In this document: piece by piece, positions 55,993 through 64,000 of the stretch
Layout of the letters: each line of letters opens with the position of its first letter
How positions within the stretch are numbered: the first letter of the stretch is position 1
From: Shewanella schlegeliana
GTDB lineage: Bacteria > Pseudomonadota > Gammaproteobacteria > Enterobacterales > Shewanellaceae
Reading direction: 5' to 3'
Assembly (NCBI RefSeq): GCF_016765635.1
Contig: NZ_JAESVD010000001.1
Location: forward strand, 616,212-680,211
DNA: 64,000 nucleotides
Position numbers and translations under genes: made by a program
Notes under the pieces: model-generated
What the model was told of the DNA's origin: nothing
The model's database searches: none
What the model saw: the letters and a program-made list of their open reading frames with translations, nothing else

Positions 55993-57999
55993 ATGAAATT
56001 TAAACTCAATATTGTCGCCTTGGCTTTAGCGACTGTCAGTACTGGTGCCGCAGCTTTCGATTTTGGTGTTACTGCGAGTCAGGCTAAGGCACAAAATACC
56101 AGTTGGAAATGCACTAAGTGCATCAGTAATCAGCAAGTGTTAGGCAGTGTAACCCTAGAAGCAGGCATGCAAGATAGTAAAGATGCTCATTCGGCTAACA
56201 GTTTACGTTATACCGATGGCTTTGCCGTAGGCCTTGATGCAGACACAGTGATTATGGATAAAGGTTATCGCACTCAGCTCTACTCTGATGGCTTAGGTAG
56301 TGAGCAGGCTTTAGCCAAGATCAAAACTGGCCGTTTAGGTCAGTGGAGTATGGAGGCTGGCTATCAGACGAGTCACCAGTACGATGCCGACAATGCCCAA
56401 AGCCGCTGGCAGGCAAAAGATGGGGTACTCATTAAACAAGACGGCTTAAAGACCCAAGAGCTAGCCTTAGAGCGTCAAAAGTTTACTCTAGGGGCTGACT
56501 TTAGTCACAATCGCTTTGGCACTTATGTCGCCATGAGCAGCGAAGACAAAAGCGGTAAGCTGCGCGGCAGCATGTCAAATGGCAATCTCGATGCTATTAA
56601 TATCGCAGCGCCGGTAGACTACACCACACAAAACCTACGCGCAGGGGTTAACCTTAAGGGGGATAACTGGTTTGCTGAGCTTGGCTATAACGGTAGCTGG
56701 TTTGATAACAACATCGACAAACTATCAATCGAACAACCAGGTTATGCCGATGCTGCCCAAGCGGTAGATAATCAGGCGCACTTTATCAGTTTAATGGGGA
56801 ATTACATCTTTGACCGTAGTTATATCTCCGGTCGCATTGCTAGCGGTAACATGAGCCAAGAGGGTGACTTTATCACTTTATCGGGTGTTGCTGCTGGCAA
56901 CCATGGCGCAAACGCCGAGGTTGAGACATTAGATGCCAACGTTAAGTTCTCTACCCGTGTTATGAAGGGACTTAGGATCAATGCCTCTGTGGATTACTCA
57001 GACCGTGATAACACTACCGATGTGCATGATTACGAGCAAGTCAGTATAGATGGTGTGACTGGGGAGTTAGTACAAAACACACCTTACGATACCACTCGCA
57101 GTGCTTATAAAGTTAGCGCCAATTACCAGCTAATGGCAGGGCAACGTATTGAAGTGGGTTTTGATCGCATCGAAACTGAGCGTAGCCATCAAGATCGTGA
57201 GCAGACTGATGACAATATCTTCTGGGCACAGTGGCGTGCAACAGGCTTCGATATGTGGGATCTACGTGTTAAAGGTAGCTACGCCGATAAAGGAGGTTCA
57301 CAGTTCTTGTATGACGATGCGGTGAATGCTGCTGAAGATCAGCTAATGCGCAAATATTACCTAGCCGATAAGAAGAGTAGCAAGGCTGAGGTGTTTGTAA
57401 CGCATACCCCAACTGACAGCATTGCTATCAGTGCTCACGGATACTACTCGTTAGATGATTATAGCAATTCCAGTATCGGCTTGATTGAGTCTAACAGTTA
57501 CGGCTTTGACTTAGGCCTAAGCTGGCAGGTGACCGCTGATTTACTACTCAGCAGTGATGGTGGTTACCAGTGGCTAGATAACGAGCAAACAAGCGCTAGG
57601 AGTAACTATATTGGTTATTGGGAAGCTGACACCAACGAAGAGTTTGGATTTGTTGGGGCAGGCTTTACCTACAGCGGCTTAAGCGACTCAGGGATCACTA
57701 TTGGCGGCGACTATAGTTTTGCTATCTCGTTTAGCGACAGCTATGTGGATGGAAATGATGTGTTTGGTATGTATGAGTCAAGCAGTCATCACGCCAATTT
57801 ATATGTAAATTACGCAGTTAGTCAGCAAGTTATAGTGGGCTTACGCTACGAGTTTGAAGGTTATGAAGACAGTGATGATACTCAACTGCCCGTTGATTAT
57901 TATCCAGGCACCGGACCTACAGGCTTAACGACTCTTGGTTTGTTAGATCATGATTATAAGGCCCATTTAGTCATGGCGACCTTGCAATATCGTTTTTGA
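55993..57999 (+). CDS. MtrB/DmsF-family outer membrane beta-barrel
   Basis: A 668-residue outer-membrane porin-like sheath for the decaheme cytochrome. A signal peptide (MKFKLNIVALALATVSTGAAA) is followed by the MtrB-family N-terminal CxxC (Cys40, Cys43 in WKCTKC) and many amphipathic strands. The C-terminal Phe (LQYRF) is the barrel-assembly signal. AAGGAG precedes ATG 55993. Together with the cytochrome it forms a conduit for extracellular electron transfer. Confidence 0.92.
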   Translation: MKFKLNIVALALATVSTGAAAFDFGVTASQAKAQNTSWKCTKCISNQQVLGSVTLEAGMQDSKDAHSANSLRYTDGFAVGLDADTVIMDKGYRTQLYSDGLGSEQALAKIKTGRLGQWSMEAGYQTSHQYDADNAQSRWQAKDGVLIKQDGLKTQELALERQKFTLGADFSHNRFGTYVAMSSEDKSGKLRGSMSNGNLDAINIAAPVDYTTQNLRAGVNLKGDNWFAELGYNGSWFDNNIDKLSIEQPGYADAAQAVDNQAHFISLMGNYIFDRSYISGRIASGNMSQEGDFITLSGVAAGNHGANAEVETLDANVKFSTRVMKGLRINASVDYSDRDNTTDVHDYEQVSIDGVTGELVQNTPYDTTRSAYKVSANYQLMAGQRIEVGFDRIETERSHQDREQTDDNIFWAQWRATGFDMWDLRVKGSYADKGGSQFLYDDAVNAAEDQLMRKYYLADKKSSKAEVFVTHTPTDSIAISAHGYYSLDDYSNSSIGLIESNSYGFDLGLSWQVTADLLLSSDGGYQWLDNEQTSARSNYIGYWEADTNEEFGFVGAGFTYSGLSDSGITIGGDYSFAISFSDSYVDGNDVFGMYESSSHHANLYVNYAVSQQVIVGLRYEFEGYEDSDDTQLPVDYYPGTGPTGLTTLGLLDHDYKAHLVMATLQYRF

Positions 58000-58191
58000 T
58001 GCAGTGATCAGTATCAAGCGCCGCAGGTCTGTTGTCGACCCTGCAAGGCATAATAGGCTTGTGGTCGCTTGATGCAAAAATATGATCATAAAAAGGTAAG
58101 GTGAACATGTGAATGCTGTTTATTAACAGCGTTTTAATGAGAGCAGAGCCTTAACAAAAAGTAAGTTCTTAAAAAACTTGCTCCCATTTTT

Positions 58192-58226
58192 ACCGAGAAT
58201 AGAGGCATCTATTCTCGGTTTTTTTA
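58192..58226 (+). terminator. Terminator downstream of the mtrAB-type genes
   Basis: ACCGAGAATAGA (58192-58203) pairs with TCTATTCTCGGT (58208-58219), then seven T. It lies about 190 bases after the barrel gene's stop, so a small RNA in between is possible but unproven. Confidence 0.85.
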
Positions 58227-58346
58227 TGCCTCAATTTTATCGATTCATTAACCGAAAGAGGAGCTATAGCGTTAATTTTGTTGTTTGCTATGAATTTTAC
58301 TGTTGAAAGTAACAGTGATTAACTAATGGTTTTTATTGTAAAATCT

Positions 58347-58616
58347 TAATACCAATCAGTATAAAGATTTGGTCGCTCAGCGAGAGTTTAGCGGCACTGA
58401 GACAAGGCAACGAGTGAAGAGCATAGTTATTCTACGGTTAAGCTTGTTAACGCAGTATCAGAGCCGCTAAAACTCGCCATTCTGGAGCGTTTTTGGCTGC
58501 CTACTTCAGCGTTGGAAAGCTTCACAAGGGAATAACCATCCCTTCAGCTCTTCGCCTTGAATTAGTTTGCCAAAAAACGCTCTGAGTAGATCAACTTCTT
58601 ATATTGATTGGTATTA
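58347..58616 (+). mobile_element. MITE-like element with 20-bp imperfect terminal inverted repeats
   Basis: About 270 bases bounded by TAATACCAATCAGTATAAAGA (58347-58367) and its near-exact reverse complement TCTTATATTGATTGGTATTA (58597-58616). There is no credible coding content. The interior contains Shewanella-style motifs (GAGCGTTTTTGGC). It is interpreted as a non-autonomous transposable repeat, and it ends directly against the cobalamin riboswitch. Confidence 0.6.
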
Positions 58617-58619
58617 GTG

Positions 58620-58760
58620 TTCAAGGAGCCGTTAAGGCTTATGGGGGAATCGGATGAAAATTCTGAACTGTACCCGCAACTGTAACTGGAGCAACTCTTC
58701 TGCTGGCCATCGCCAAAGCAGGATTGCAAATCGTCTTCAGAAGTCAGAGTACCCACCTTG
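58620..58760 (+). promoter_or_regulatory. Adenosylcobalamin riboswitch
   Basis: Conserved blocks appear in order: GCCGTTAAGGC, GGGGGAATCGGATG, CTGTACCCGCAACTGTAA, GCCAAAGCAGGA and the B12-box AAGTCAGAGTACCCACC (58741-58757). It precedes cbiB by about 210 bases and should lower expression of cbiB-cobD-cobC when cobalamin is plentiful. Confidence 0.92.
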
Positions 58761-58971
58761 ATCGTTAACGCTGTAAAACTGGGCGGGCGCTCTCGGTTTT
58801 GTAAATTCACTCGTGTGTTTACCTGCCTGGTTTTCAGCATCTTTTCTCCTTTGGGACTATTGAAGATGCATCACATTTCAAGCCGTTTTTATCTTTCCAC
58901 TTATCTCGAGACTTTAGTGGCAATGACGATTGCGCCGCTCAAGAAAATATTGAGACGGGAGACGCTGCACT

Positions 58972-59877
58972 ATGTGGTTTGATCCCTTTTACTGCGCAGG
59001 TGTAGTCACATTAGCACTACTGCTGGACCGACTCTTTGGTGAACTCCCTAGGTTTCACCCGCTAGTTGGATTTGGTCTGCTTGCAAGCTGGGTGAAGCAG
59101 CGCCTTTGGCGACCAACAAAGCGTCGTGGATTGTTAGCTGTATTTATACTCCTGCTACCTGTTTTACCTCTGTTATCTCTCCCTTCGATCTGGTGGATCG
59201 ATGTGGTGATCCTTTACTTTGTAATCGGTGGTCGCAGCCTTTGTGAGCACGGTAATGCCGTTGGTGAGGCGCTTAAACAGGGAGATTTAGTTTTAGCTAG
59301 GCAAAGAGTCGGCATGATAGTTAGTCGTAAAACCGCGAAGCTTACCGAGCAACAAGTGGTGAATGCCACACTTGAGTCAGTACTTGAAAATGGCAACGAT
59401 GCAGTATTTGGCGCGCTGTTTTGGTTTACGGTTGCGGGCCCTGTTGGCGCAGTTCTTTATCGATTAAGCAACACCTTAGACGCCATGTGGGGCTATAAAA
59501 ACCAAACCTACCTGCAATTTGGTTGGTGCGCCGCCAAACTTGATGATCTACTCAATTATATTCCCGCGCGCCTATGCGCCTTAGCTTATGCACTAGGAGG
59601 CAACACTTCTATTGCACTTAAGTGCTGGCGCGTTCAAGCACCCAAATGTGCTAGCCCAAATGGTGGACCTGTGATGGCAGCGGGTGCCGGTAGTTTACAT
59701 ATCACCATGGGCGGCGCCGCTGAATACGATGGCTATATTTGCGATAAACCCATGCTTGGCGAAGGCAGAGCCGCGCAGGCATCTGATATTAATAGAGCCT
59801 GTAACCTTGTCAGGCTTAGCGCTATCTACTGGGTTGTGACATTACTAATGCTGTCATTATTGGTGACTATTTTTTGA
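58972..59877 (+). CDS. cbiB: Adenosylcobinamide-phosphate synthase
   Basis: A 301-residue inner-membrane enzyme attaching (R)-1-amino-2-propanol phosphate to adenosylcobyric acid. Family landmarks are LALLLDRLFGELPRFHPLVGFG, RQRVGMIVSRKT, NATLESVLENGNDAVFGALFW, YRLSNTLDAMWGYK and GCAAxLDDLxNYIPAR-like WCAAKLDDLLNYIPARL. GGGAG lies about 10 bases before the ATG. It is controlled by the upstream cobalamin riboswitch and is followed by cobD with an overlap or near-overlap. Confidence 0.93.
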   Translation: MWFDPFYCAGVVTLALLLDRLFGELPRFHPLVGFGLLASWVKQRLWRPTKRRGLLAVFILLLPVLPLLSLPSIWWIDVVILYFVIGGRSLCEHGNAVGEALKQGDLVLARQRVGMIVSRKTAKLTEQQVVNATLESVLENGNDAVFGALFWFTVAGPVGAVLYRLSNTLDAMWGYKNQTYLQFGWCAAKLDDLLNYIPARLCALAYALGGNTSIALKCWRVQAPKCASPNGGPVMAAGAGSLHITMGGAAEYDGYICDKPMLGEGRAAQASDINRACNLVRLSAIYWVVTLLMLSLLVTIF

Positions 59878-59888
59878 GAGATTATGGT

Positions 59889-61052
59889 ATGAGTGGTATT
59901 GAGAAGATGGCGTTATTACACCATGGTGGTCGACTACGAATTGCAATAAGTCAGTTTGGCGGTAATGAAAATGATTGGTTAGATTTATCAACGGGTGTGA
60001 GTCCATGGCATTTCCCGGTACCAGAATTACCTACATCATGTTGGAACCGGTTACCCGAAGAGGACGATGGCTTAATCCCTGCAGCCGATGGTTATTACGG
60101 CGGACACAATGCCTTACCTGTAGCGGGTTCTCAAGCCGCAATTCAATGTTTGCCAAACGTGCTGGCCAAAAGGCGTGGCAGTGCGGGAGTGGTGCTTCTG
60201 CCTAGAGTGGGTTACAAAGAGCATGAACGTGCATGGTGCATGCAGGGCTGGCAGATAGAATACTACGGTACAGACAGTATTGGAGATGAGCATAACTCAG
60301 CTGCTTCTATGGCGAATGTTTATGAGGCAGATGTTTATAAGAAAGGTGTTTATAAAAAAGATAATTTTCAGCAACCTTCTACGCAGCAGCTTGCACGTTG
60401 TGATGTGCTGTTGGTTATCAACCCCAATAATCCAGCCGCGCATCTTATCCCGCGAGCCACTCTACATGCTTGGTTAGTTGAGTTGTCTGCAAAGGGGTCT
60501 GTGTTAGTGGTTGACGAAGCCTTTATGGACATGACTCCTGATCAGAGCCTGTTGCCGATAACCGAAAATAACCTTATTGTGCTGCGCTCCATCGGCAAGT
60601 TTTTCGGCTTAGCTGGAATTCGGGCTGGGTTTGTTTATGCACCAAAGGATATACGAGAAAGCTTACAAACTCAGCTAGGCCCATGGTGCCTTAACGGTCC
60701 TGCTCGACAAATCTGTAAGCTAGCTCTTGCTGATATGGACTGGCAGCAGGCGCAGCTTACGCGACTTCATACAGCTAGCCAGCGTCTAAAGAGGTTGCTC
60801 TCTACATTACCCGGCGCGATTGTGGGTAGCGCTCTATTTCAGACCATTTACTTAGCTAACGCGCCAGTATGGTATGAGCGCCTGTGCCGCCACCACATTT
60901 TAACTCGGTTAACCGATGAGCAAGATGCCTTGCGCTTCGGTCTTCCTGCTAATGAGTTGCAGTGGGAAAAATTAACCCATGCGCTACAGACGCTAATCTT
61001 TTCAAATATGGCGGGTGAATCGCGAGATCAGGATGATAGGAGTCATGACTAA
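59889..61052 (+). CDS. cobD: Threonine-phosphate decarboxylase
   Basis: A PLP aminotransferase-fold enzyme making aminopropanol phosphate for CbiB. 387 residues from ATG 59889 (an in-frame TTG at 59874 overlaps cbiB). Substrate/PLP segments are DWLDLSTGVSPW, PAADGYYGGHNALPVAGSQAAIQ, LVINPNNPAAHLIPR, VVDEAFMDMTP and the PLP Lys at about 237 in RSIGKFFGLAGIRAGF. A short insert with internal repetition (DVYKKGVYKKD, about 143-153) is unusual. Its stop overlaps cobC by one base. Confidence 0.9.
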   Translation: MSGIEKMALLHHGGRLRIAISQFGGNENDWLDLSTGVSPWHFPVPELPTSCWNRLPEEDDGLIPAADGYYGGHNALPVAGSQAAIQCLPNVLAKRRGSAGVVLLPRVGYKEHERAWCMQGWQIEYYGTDSIGDEHNSAASMANVYEADVYKKGVYKKDNFQQPSTQQLARCDVLLVINPNNPAAHLIPRATLHAWLVELSAKGSVLVVDEAFMDMTPDQSLLPITENNLIVLRSIGKFFGLAGIRAGFVYAPKDIRESLQTQLGPWCLNGPARQICKLALADMDWQQAQLTRLHTASQRLKRLLSTLPGAIVGSALFQTIYLANAPVWYERLCRHHILTRLTDEQDALRFGLPANELQWEKLTHALQTLIFSNMAGESRDQDDRSHD

Positions 61053-61594
61053 TGAGAATATTATTTTGTCGTCACGGTGAGACACAGTGGAACAAGCTAG
61101 GCAAGTTACAGGGCCATCTTGATAGTGAGCTGAGCCAAGAAGGTGTAGAGCAAGCAAGACTGCTCGGGCAGCATTTATTGCGTTATCAGCCTGAACTTAT
61201 TATCTCTAGCGATCTTGGTCGTGCACAGTCTACAGCAGTGTTAGTCAATGAAGGCTTGAAACTATCCACTCTGTCATCTTCGTTACTACGTGAACGCTGC
61301 TTTGGGGAGTTACAAGGTCTGTTAAGAGAGGAGGGCGATGATAGGTGGCACGCTTATGATCAGCGCTTCGATACTAATCATATCGATATTCATAATGCCG
61401 AGTCAGCCACGGCAGTATTGGGCAGAATAGAGAAGTTTTTTGCCTGCATTGAGTCTTTAAATGTGAATACCTTGGTGGTGATTGGTCATGGTGAGTGGCT
61501 ACGAGTCCTGCAAAATGTGGCTAATGGCCTCGCGCCTTGGTCGAATCAACGGCCTGTACCGGGAAATTGTGAGTATTTTGAGTTCATGCTTTAG
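61052..61594 (+). CDS. cobC: Alpha-ribazole phosphatase (histidine phosphatase family)
   Basis: 180 residues. The phosphohistidine motif CRHGETQWN is at 7-15 (catalytic His9). ISSDLGRAQSTA, RERCFGELQG and VIGHGEWLR (second His) complete the phosphoglycerate-mutase-like active site. It removes phosphate from alpha-ribazole 5'-phosphate in nucleotide-loop assembly. One-base overlap with cobD (TAATG) and membership of the riboswitch operon support CobC over a general phosphatase. Confidence 0.87.
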   Translation: MRILFCRHGETQWNKLGKLQGHLDSELSQEGVEQARLLGQHLLRYQPELIISSDLGRAQSTAVLVNEGLKLSTLSSSLLRERCFGELQGLLREEGDDRWHAYDQRFDTNHIDIHNAESATAVLGRIEKFFACIESLNVNTLVVIGHGEWLRVLQNVANGLAPWSNQRPVPGNCEYFEFML

Positions 61595-62041
61595 TTGTTT
61601 AAGCGGTGGCTGTTGAAGCAACAGAAGGTGTTTGTGTGTTACAGCTCTAGGTTACTCATTACCTTCATCGGATACTGGATAGGGTGTAATAATATCGTTC
61701 TTGCGAACAATATCATTAATGACTATGAGCATAGATTGCGCCTTTTTTATGCAATTGATTGGGGTGATTGACTATGGCAATTGCGATATTTACAGCTTCA
61801 ATCTCATTGCGAATATGTTGTTAGTGTTGGCTATATGTTTGCCTCGTTATCTGTATTGTTTTTGATGTTTATTGGTGAGTATCTAGAACGTAAATTAAAT
61901 TAGCGCTGGCTAATTTATTTGGGTTCTTTTTATAATTTCTATTAATGTATCAAATTGTATCGTGTTAAAATGATTTGGTTTTAAATCGACTTTTTACAGG
62001 TCGATTTTTTTTATCCAAATTTTACCGATACAGGACTTGTT
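61595..62041 (+). other. 447-base spacer with a leader hairpin before tsgA
   Basis: Largely A/T-rich. It contains an imperfect palindrome near 61688-61710 (ATATCGTTC/GAACAATAT) and the hairpin at 61983-62007. No gene is supportable. Confidence 0.45.
61983..62012 (+). terminator. Terminator-like hairpin 30 bases before tsgA
   Basis: AAATCGAC (61983-61990) pairs with GTCGATTT (62000-62007), followed by a run of T to 62012. It could be the end of an upstream transcript or an attenuator in the tsgA leader. Confidence 0.6.
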
Positions 62042-63223
62042 ATGACCGACCGCAATCGCATCCTACTCACATGGATAAGCTTTTTATCCTATGCATTAAC
62101 AGGATCTCTGATTATTGTCACCGGAATTGTGATGGGGGATATTGCTAAGTTTTTCAATTTACCTATCTCTAGCATGAGTAACACTTTTACATTCTTGAAT
62201 ACAGGCGTATTAATTTCTATTTTCTTAAATGTATGGTTAATGGAGATCATTTCACTTAAAAAGCAGCTGATTTTTGGCTTTATTCTGATGGTACTGGCGG
62301 TTCTAGGATTAATGTTTGGTCATAACCTTGCAATCTTCTCTGCTAGCATGTTTGTTCTTGGTGTGGTGAGTGGTATTACCATGTCAATTGGTACTTATTT
62401 AATTACTCGCCTCTATCATGGTAAACAACGTGGATCACGATTGCTGTTTACCGATTCATTTTTCAGTATGGCAGGTATGATTTTCCCGCTAATTTCGGCT
62501 GCATTACTTGCACACAGTATTGCTTGGTATTGGGTATATGCAGCCATTGGCATGATTTACCTTGCTATCTTTATTCTGGCACTTATTTGCGAGTTCCCTG
62601 TACTGGTTAAGTCTGAGGAGCAACAACAAGCGGTAAAAGAGAAGTGGGGTTTAGGTATTCTATTTTTAGCGATTGCAGCACTTTGTTATATTTTGGGGCA
62701 AATGGCTTTTATTTCATGGATACCTGAATACGCAACTAAGTCGTTGGGCATGGATTTAAGTGGTGCAAGTCAGTTACTGAGTTACTTCTGGGGCGCATAT
62801 ATGCTTGGTATGTGGGGCTTTAGCATGATAATGAAACGATTTGATATTCAATATTTTGTATTAGTGCTTTCTGCTTTAGCCACAGGATTAATGTTCTGGT
62901 TCAATATGGATACCAATACAGAACATTTACTTATTATCATCACAGTATTAGGTTTCTTCAGTAGTGCTATTTATACGACCATCATTACATTGGCGTCTCA
63001 GCAGACAAAAGAAGCATCGCCTCGCATTGTCAATTTCATTTTATTCTGTGGCAGTATAGGCACCATGTTGACTTTCGTTGTTACCAGTCCAATTGTGAAG
63101 AGTTATGGTGCACATGCTGCAATGCTCACCGGTAATGGTTTATATGCGGTGGTCTTTATTATGTGTTTATTAGTTAGCTTCGTAACCAAACATCGTATTC
63201 ACGGCCATTCATCAAGCCATTAA
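62042..63223 (+). CDS. tsgA: TsgA-family MFS protein
   Basis: A 393-residue twelve-helix transporter closely resembling E. coli TsgA throughout: [116 protein letters not shown] and a final [18 protein letters not shown] segment. Function is unsettled in the family. It is monocistronic; a weak hairpin with T-run follows near 63261-63290. Confidence 0.9.
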   Translation: MTDRNRILLTWISFLSYALTGSLIIVTGIVMGDIAKFFNLPISSMSNTFTFLNTGVLISIFLNVWLMEIISLKKQLIFGFILMVLAVLGLMFGHNLAIFSASMFVLGVVSGITMSIGTYLITRLYHGKQRGSRLLFTDSFFSMAGMIFPLISAALLAHSIAWYWVYAAIGMIYLAIFILALICEFPVLVKSEEQQQAVKEKWGLGILFLAIAALCYILGQMAFISWIPEYATKSLGMDLSGASQLLSYFWGAYMLGMWGFSMIMKRFDIQYFVLVLSALATGLMFWFNMDTNTEHLLIIITVLGFFSSAIYTTIITLASQQTKEASPRIVNFILFCGSIGTMLTFVVTSPIVKSYGAHAAMLTGNGLYAVVFIMCLLVSFVTKHRIHGHSSSH

Positions 63224-63399
63224 GCAATTCGACGAGTGTAGAGAAGTGTAGATAAGTGATTAAGCCTCCTCTTTTGATGGGGCTTTTTTGTTCCATAAAT
63301 CCAAGTATTTTTTACCCCAAAATCTGGTTACTTTCGAATGAAGGTTTGATTACATTTATCTCTAAGCTGTGGCTACGGGGAAGTGAGTTCCATGTTTTA

Positions 63400-63600
63400 G
63401 CTTCATGACTATCAATCGCCTCCGGCAGGCGGATGTGCAGACACTGCTGAAGCACGGTGAGTAAAGCGGAGCTTTGTGCTACGAACGAGAAGCATGGATG
63501 CTGAACTGGCTATTAGATAGGGATATCGTTGCAAGTACATCCCTGTTTTCGACGGCTTCAGCCGTATCTACACCGAATAATTGGTGTACACATTTAGGTT
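63400..63600 (+). repeat. Dispersed intergenic repeat related to the acnD-prpF element
   Basis: It contains GCAAGTACATCCCTG (63531-63545) and GCATGGATGC motifs shared with the palindromic element at 5599-5696. It also has small palindromes (GACGGCTTCAGCCGTATC) and sits in the 738-base gene-free stretch before the transposase. Confidence 0.5.
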
Positions 63601-63852
63601 GGTGTTGTTTGATGTATAACGTGGAAATGCCCTTTATGAGTTACAGGCAATAAACAGGAAAGAACTGTGAAGAGCCTGTTGGCCTACTTTTACGAATCGA
63701 TAAGTAATAGTCACGAATTACTTTCGATTCAACATCAATACCAATGCTCACTTTGCTCATTTTTGTGCGCGTTTATCCAGCATGACTTTGATAGAGTGCT
63801 TATAAATCAATAGCTTTTCTTCAGTAAAAATTAAATAATAGGTTTATTAAAT

Positions 63853-63890
63853 GTGCATGCGCGTTTTGCCAAATAAACGCGCATGCGCAC
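63853..63890. repeat. Palindrome of alternating GC/AT upstream of the transposase
   Basis: GTGCATGCGCGTTTT and AAACGCGCATGCGCAC form an imperfect hairpin about 70 bases before the transposase ATG. It may mark the end of the insertion sequence or a protein-binding site. Confidence 0.5.
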
Positions 63891-63961
63891 TATACAAATA
63901 ATGAGATGGACGCTCCTCCCTTTTACGTTGTCTAAATGATTTTACGTAAGTGGAGAAGATT

Positions 63962-64000
63962 ATGAATAACATTTCAGTTGTTGGAGTCGATCTAGCGAAA
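63962..64000 (+). mobile_element. Start of an IS110-family transposase gene (cut by window edge)
   Basis: ATG 63962 after GGAG (63952-63955) encodes NNISVVGVDLAK before the window ends. VGVDLAK is the start of the DEDD transposase/RuvC-like fold of IS110-family enzymes, with its first catalytic Asp. Only 13 codons are visible, so the family call rests on this motif. Confidence 0.7.

Noticed and set aside
58562..58840. Minus-strand ORF across the MITE end and riboswitch
   Set aside because: It is antisense to clear RNA structure and has no domain.
58758..58982. 74-residue plus-strand ORF between riboswitch and cbiB
   Set aside because: It starts at a TTG inside the riboswitch tail, lacks a ribosome site and resembles no protein; treated as leader RNA.
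63400..63600. Phage attachment site
   Set aside because: No integrase, tRNA end or direct repeat pair; motifs fit a dispersed intergenic repeat better.

Overview
The window looks like chromosomal DNA from a marine Shewanella or a close relative. The evidence is the AcnD/PrpF-type methylcitrate operon, a decaheme MtrA plus MtrB pair, initiator tRNAs interleaved with tRNA-Val(GAC), TsgA, YbiT, a DUF1090 protein and the style of the intergenic repeats. Most of it is ordinary chromosomal gene content, interrupted by several accessory patches.

Layout. 1-7.0 kb: end of a GntR regulator, then prpB-prpC-acnD-prpF for propionate breakdown. 7.1-11.5 kb (minus strand): a PLD-nuclease/SF2-helicase/S24-domain protein, a SAM methyltransferase and an M15-peptidase-like protein, a candidate accessory or defence cassette. 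11.5-14.7 kb (minus): EF-hand protein, cytoplasmic VIT-VWA protein and its MerR regulator. 14.9-24.8 kb: an A/T-rich accessory patch with an HlyD adaptor, a C39-peptidase ABC exporter, a double-glycine-leader glycine-rich peptide and a hidden 53-residue two-helix membrane ORF (possible immunity protein). Next come a decayed HdeA-like gene, a FUSC-like membrane protein and a eukaryotic-type glutathione synthetase. An internally deleted copy of that synthetase lies on the far side of the exporter genes.

25.3-30.1 kb: DUF1090 protein, AI-2E family protein, and a two-gene operon of a WYL regulator and a second, apparently GTPase-competent FtsZ with an FtsZ-like C-terminal tail, which I consider the most unusual system here. 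30.5-39.6 kb: a UvrD/HelD-type helicase with a nuclease-like insert and zinc fingers, a UvrB, PldA, a CatB-type acetyltransferase and the ABC-F protein YbiT. 39.8-47.9 kb: a LacI-controlled pentose/pentitol locus (dehydrogenase, xylulokinase, RbsABC-like importer, D-lyxose isomerase) that should converge on D-xylulose 5-phosphate. 48.2-50.4 kb: VF530-type DNA-binding protein and an MFS transporter. 50.8-51.7 kb: tRNA array fMet-Val-fMet-Val-fMet followed by two degenerate fMet copies. 51.8-54.8 kb: BtuF-like binding protein and an ABC-2 exporter. 55.0-58.0 kb: mtrA/mtrB-type electron conduit without a terminal oxidoreductase beside it. 58.3-61.6 kb: MITE-like element, cobalamin riboswitch, cbiB-cobD-cobC. 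62.0-63.2 kb: tsgA. The window ends at the start of an IS110-type transposase.

All functional calls rest on reading motifs and on remembered family features; no database search was run.
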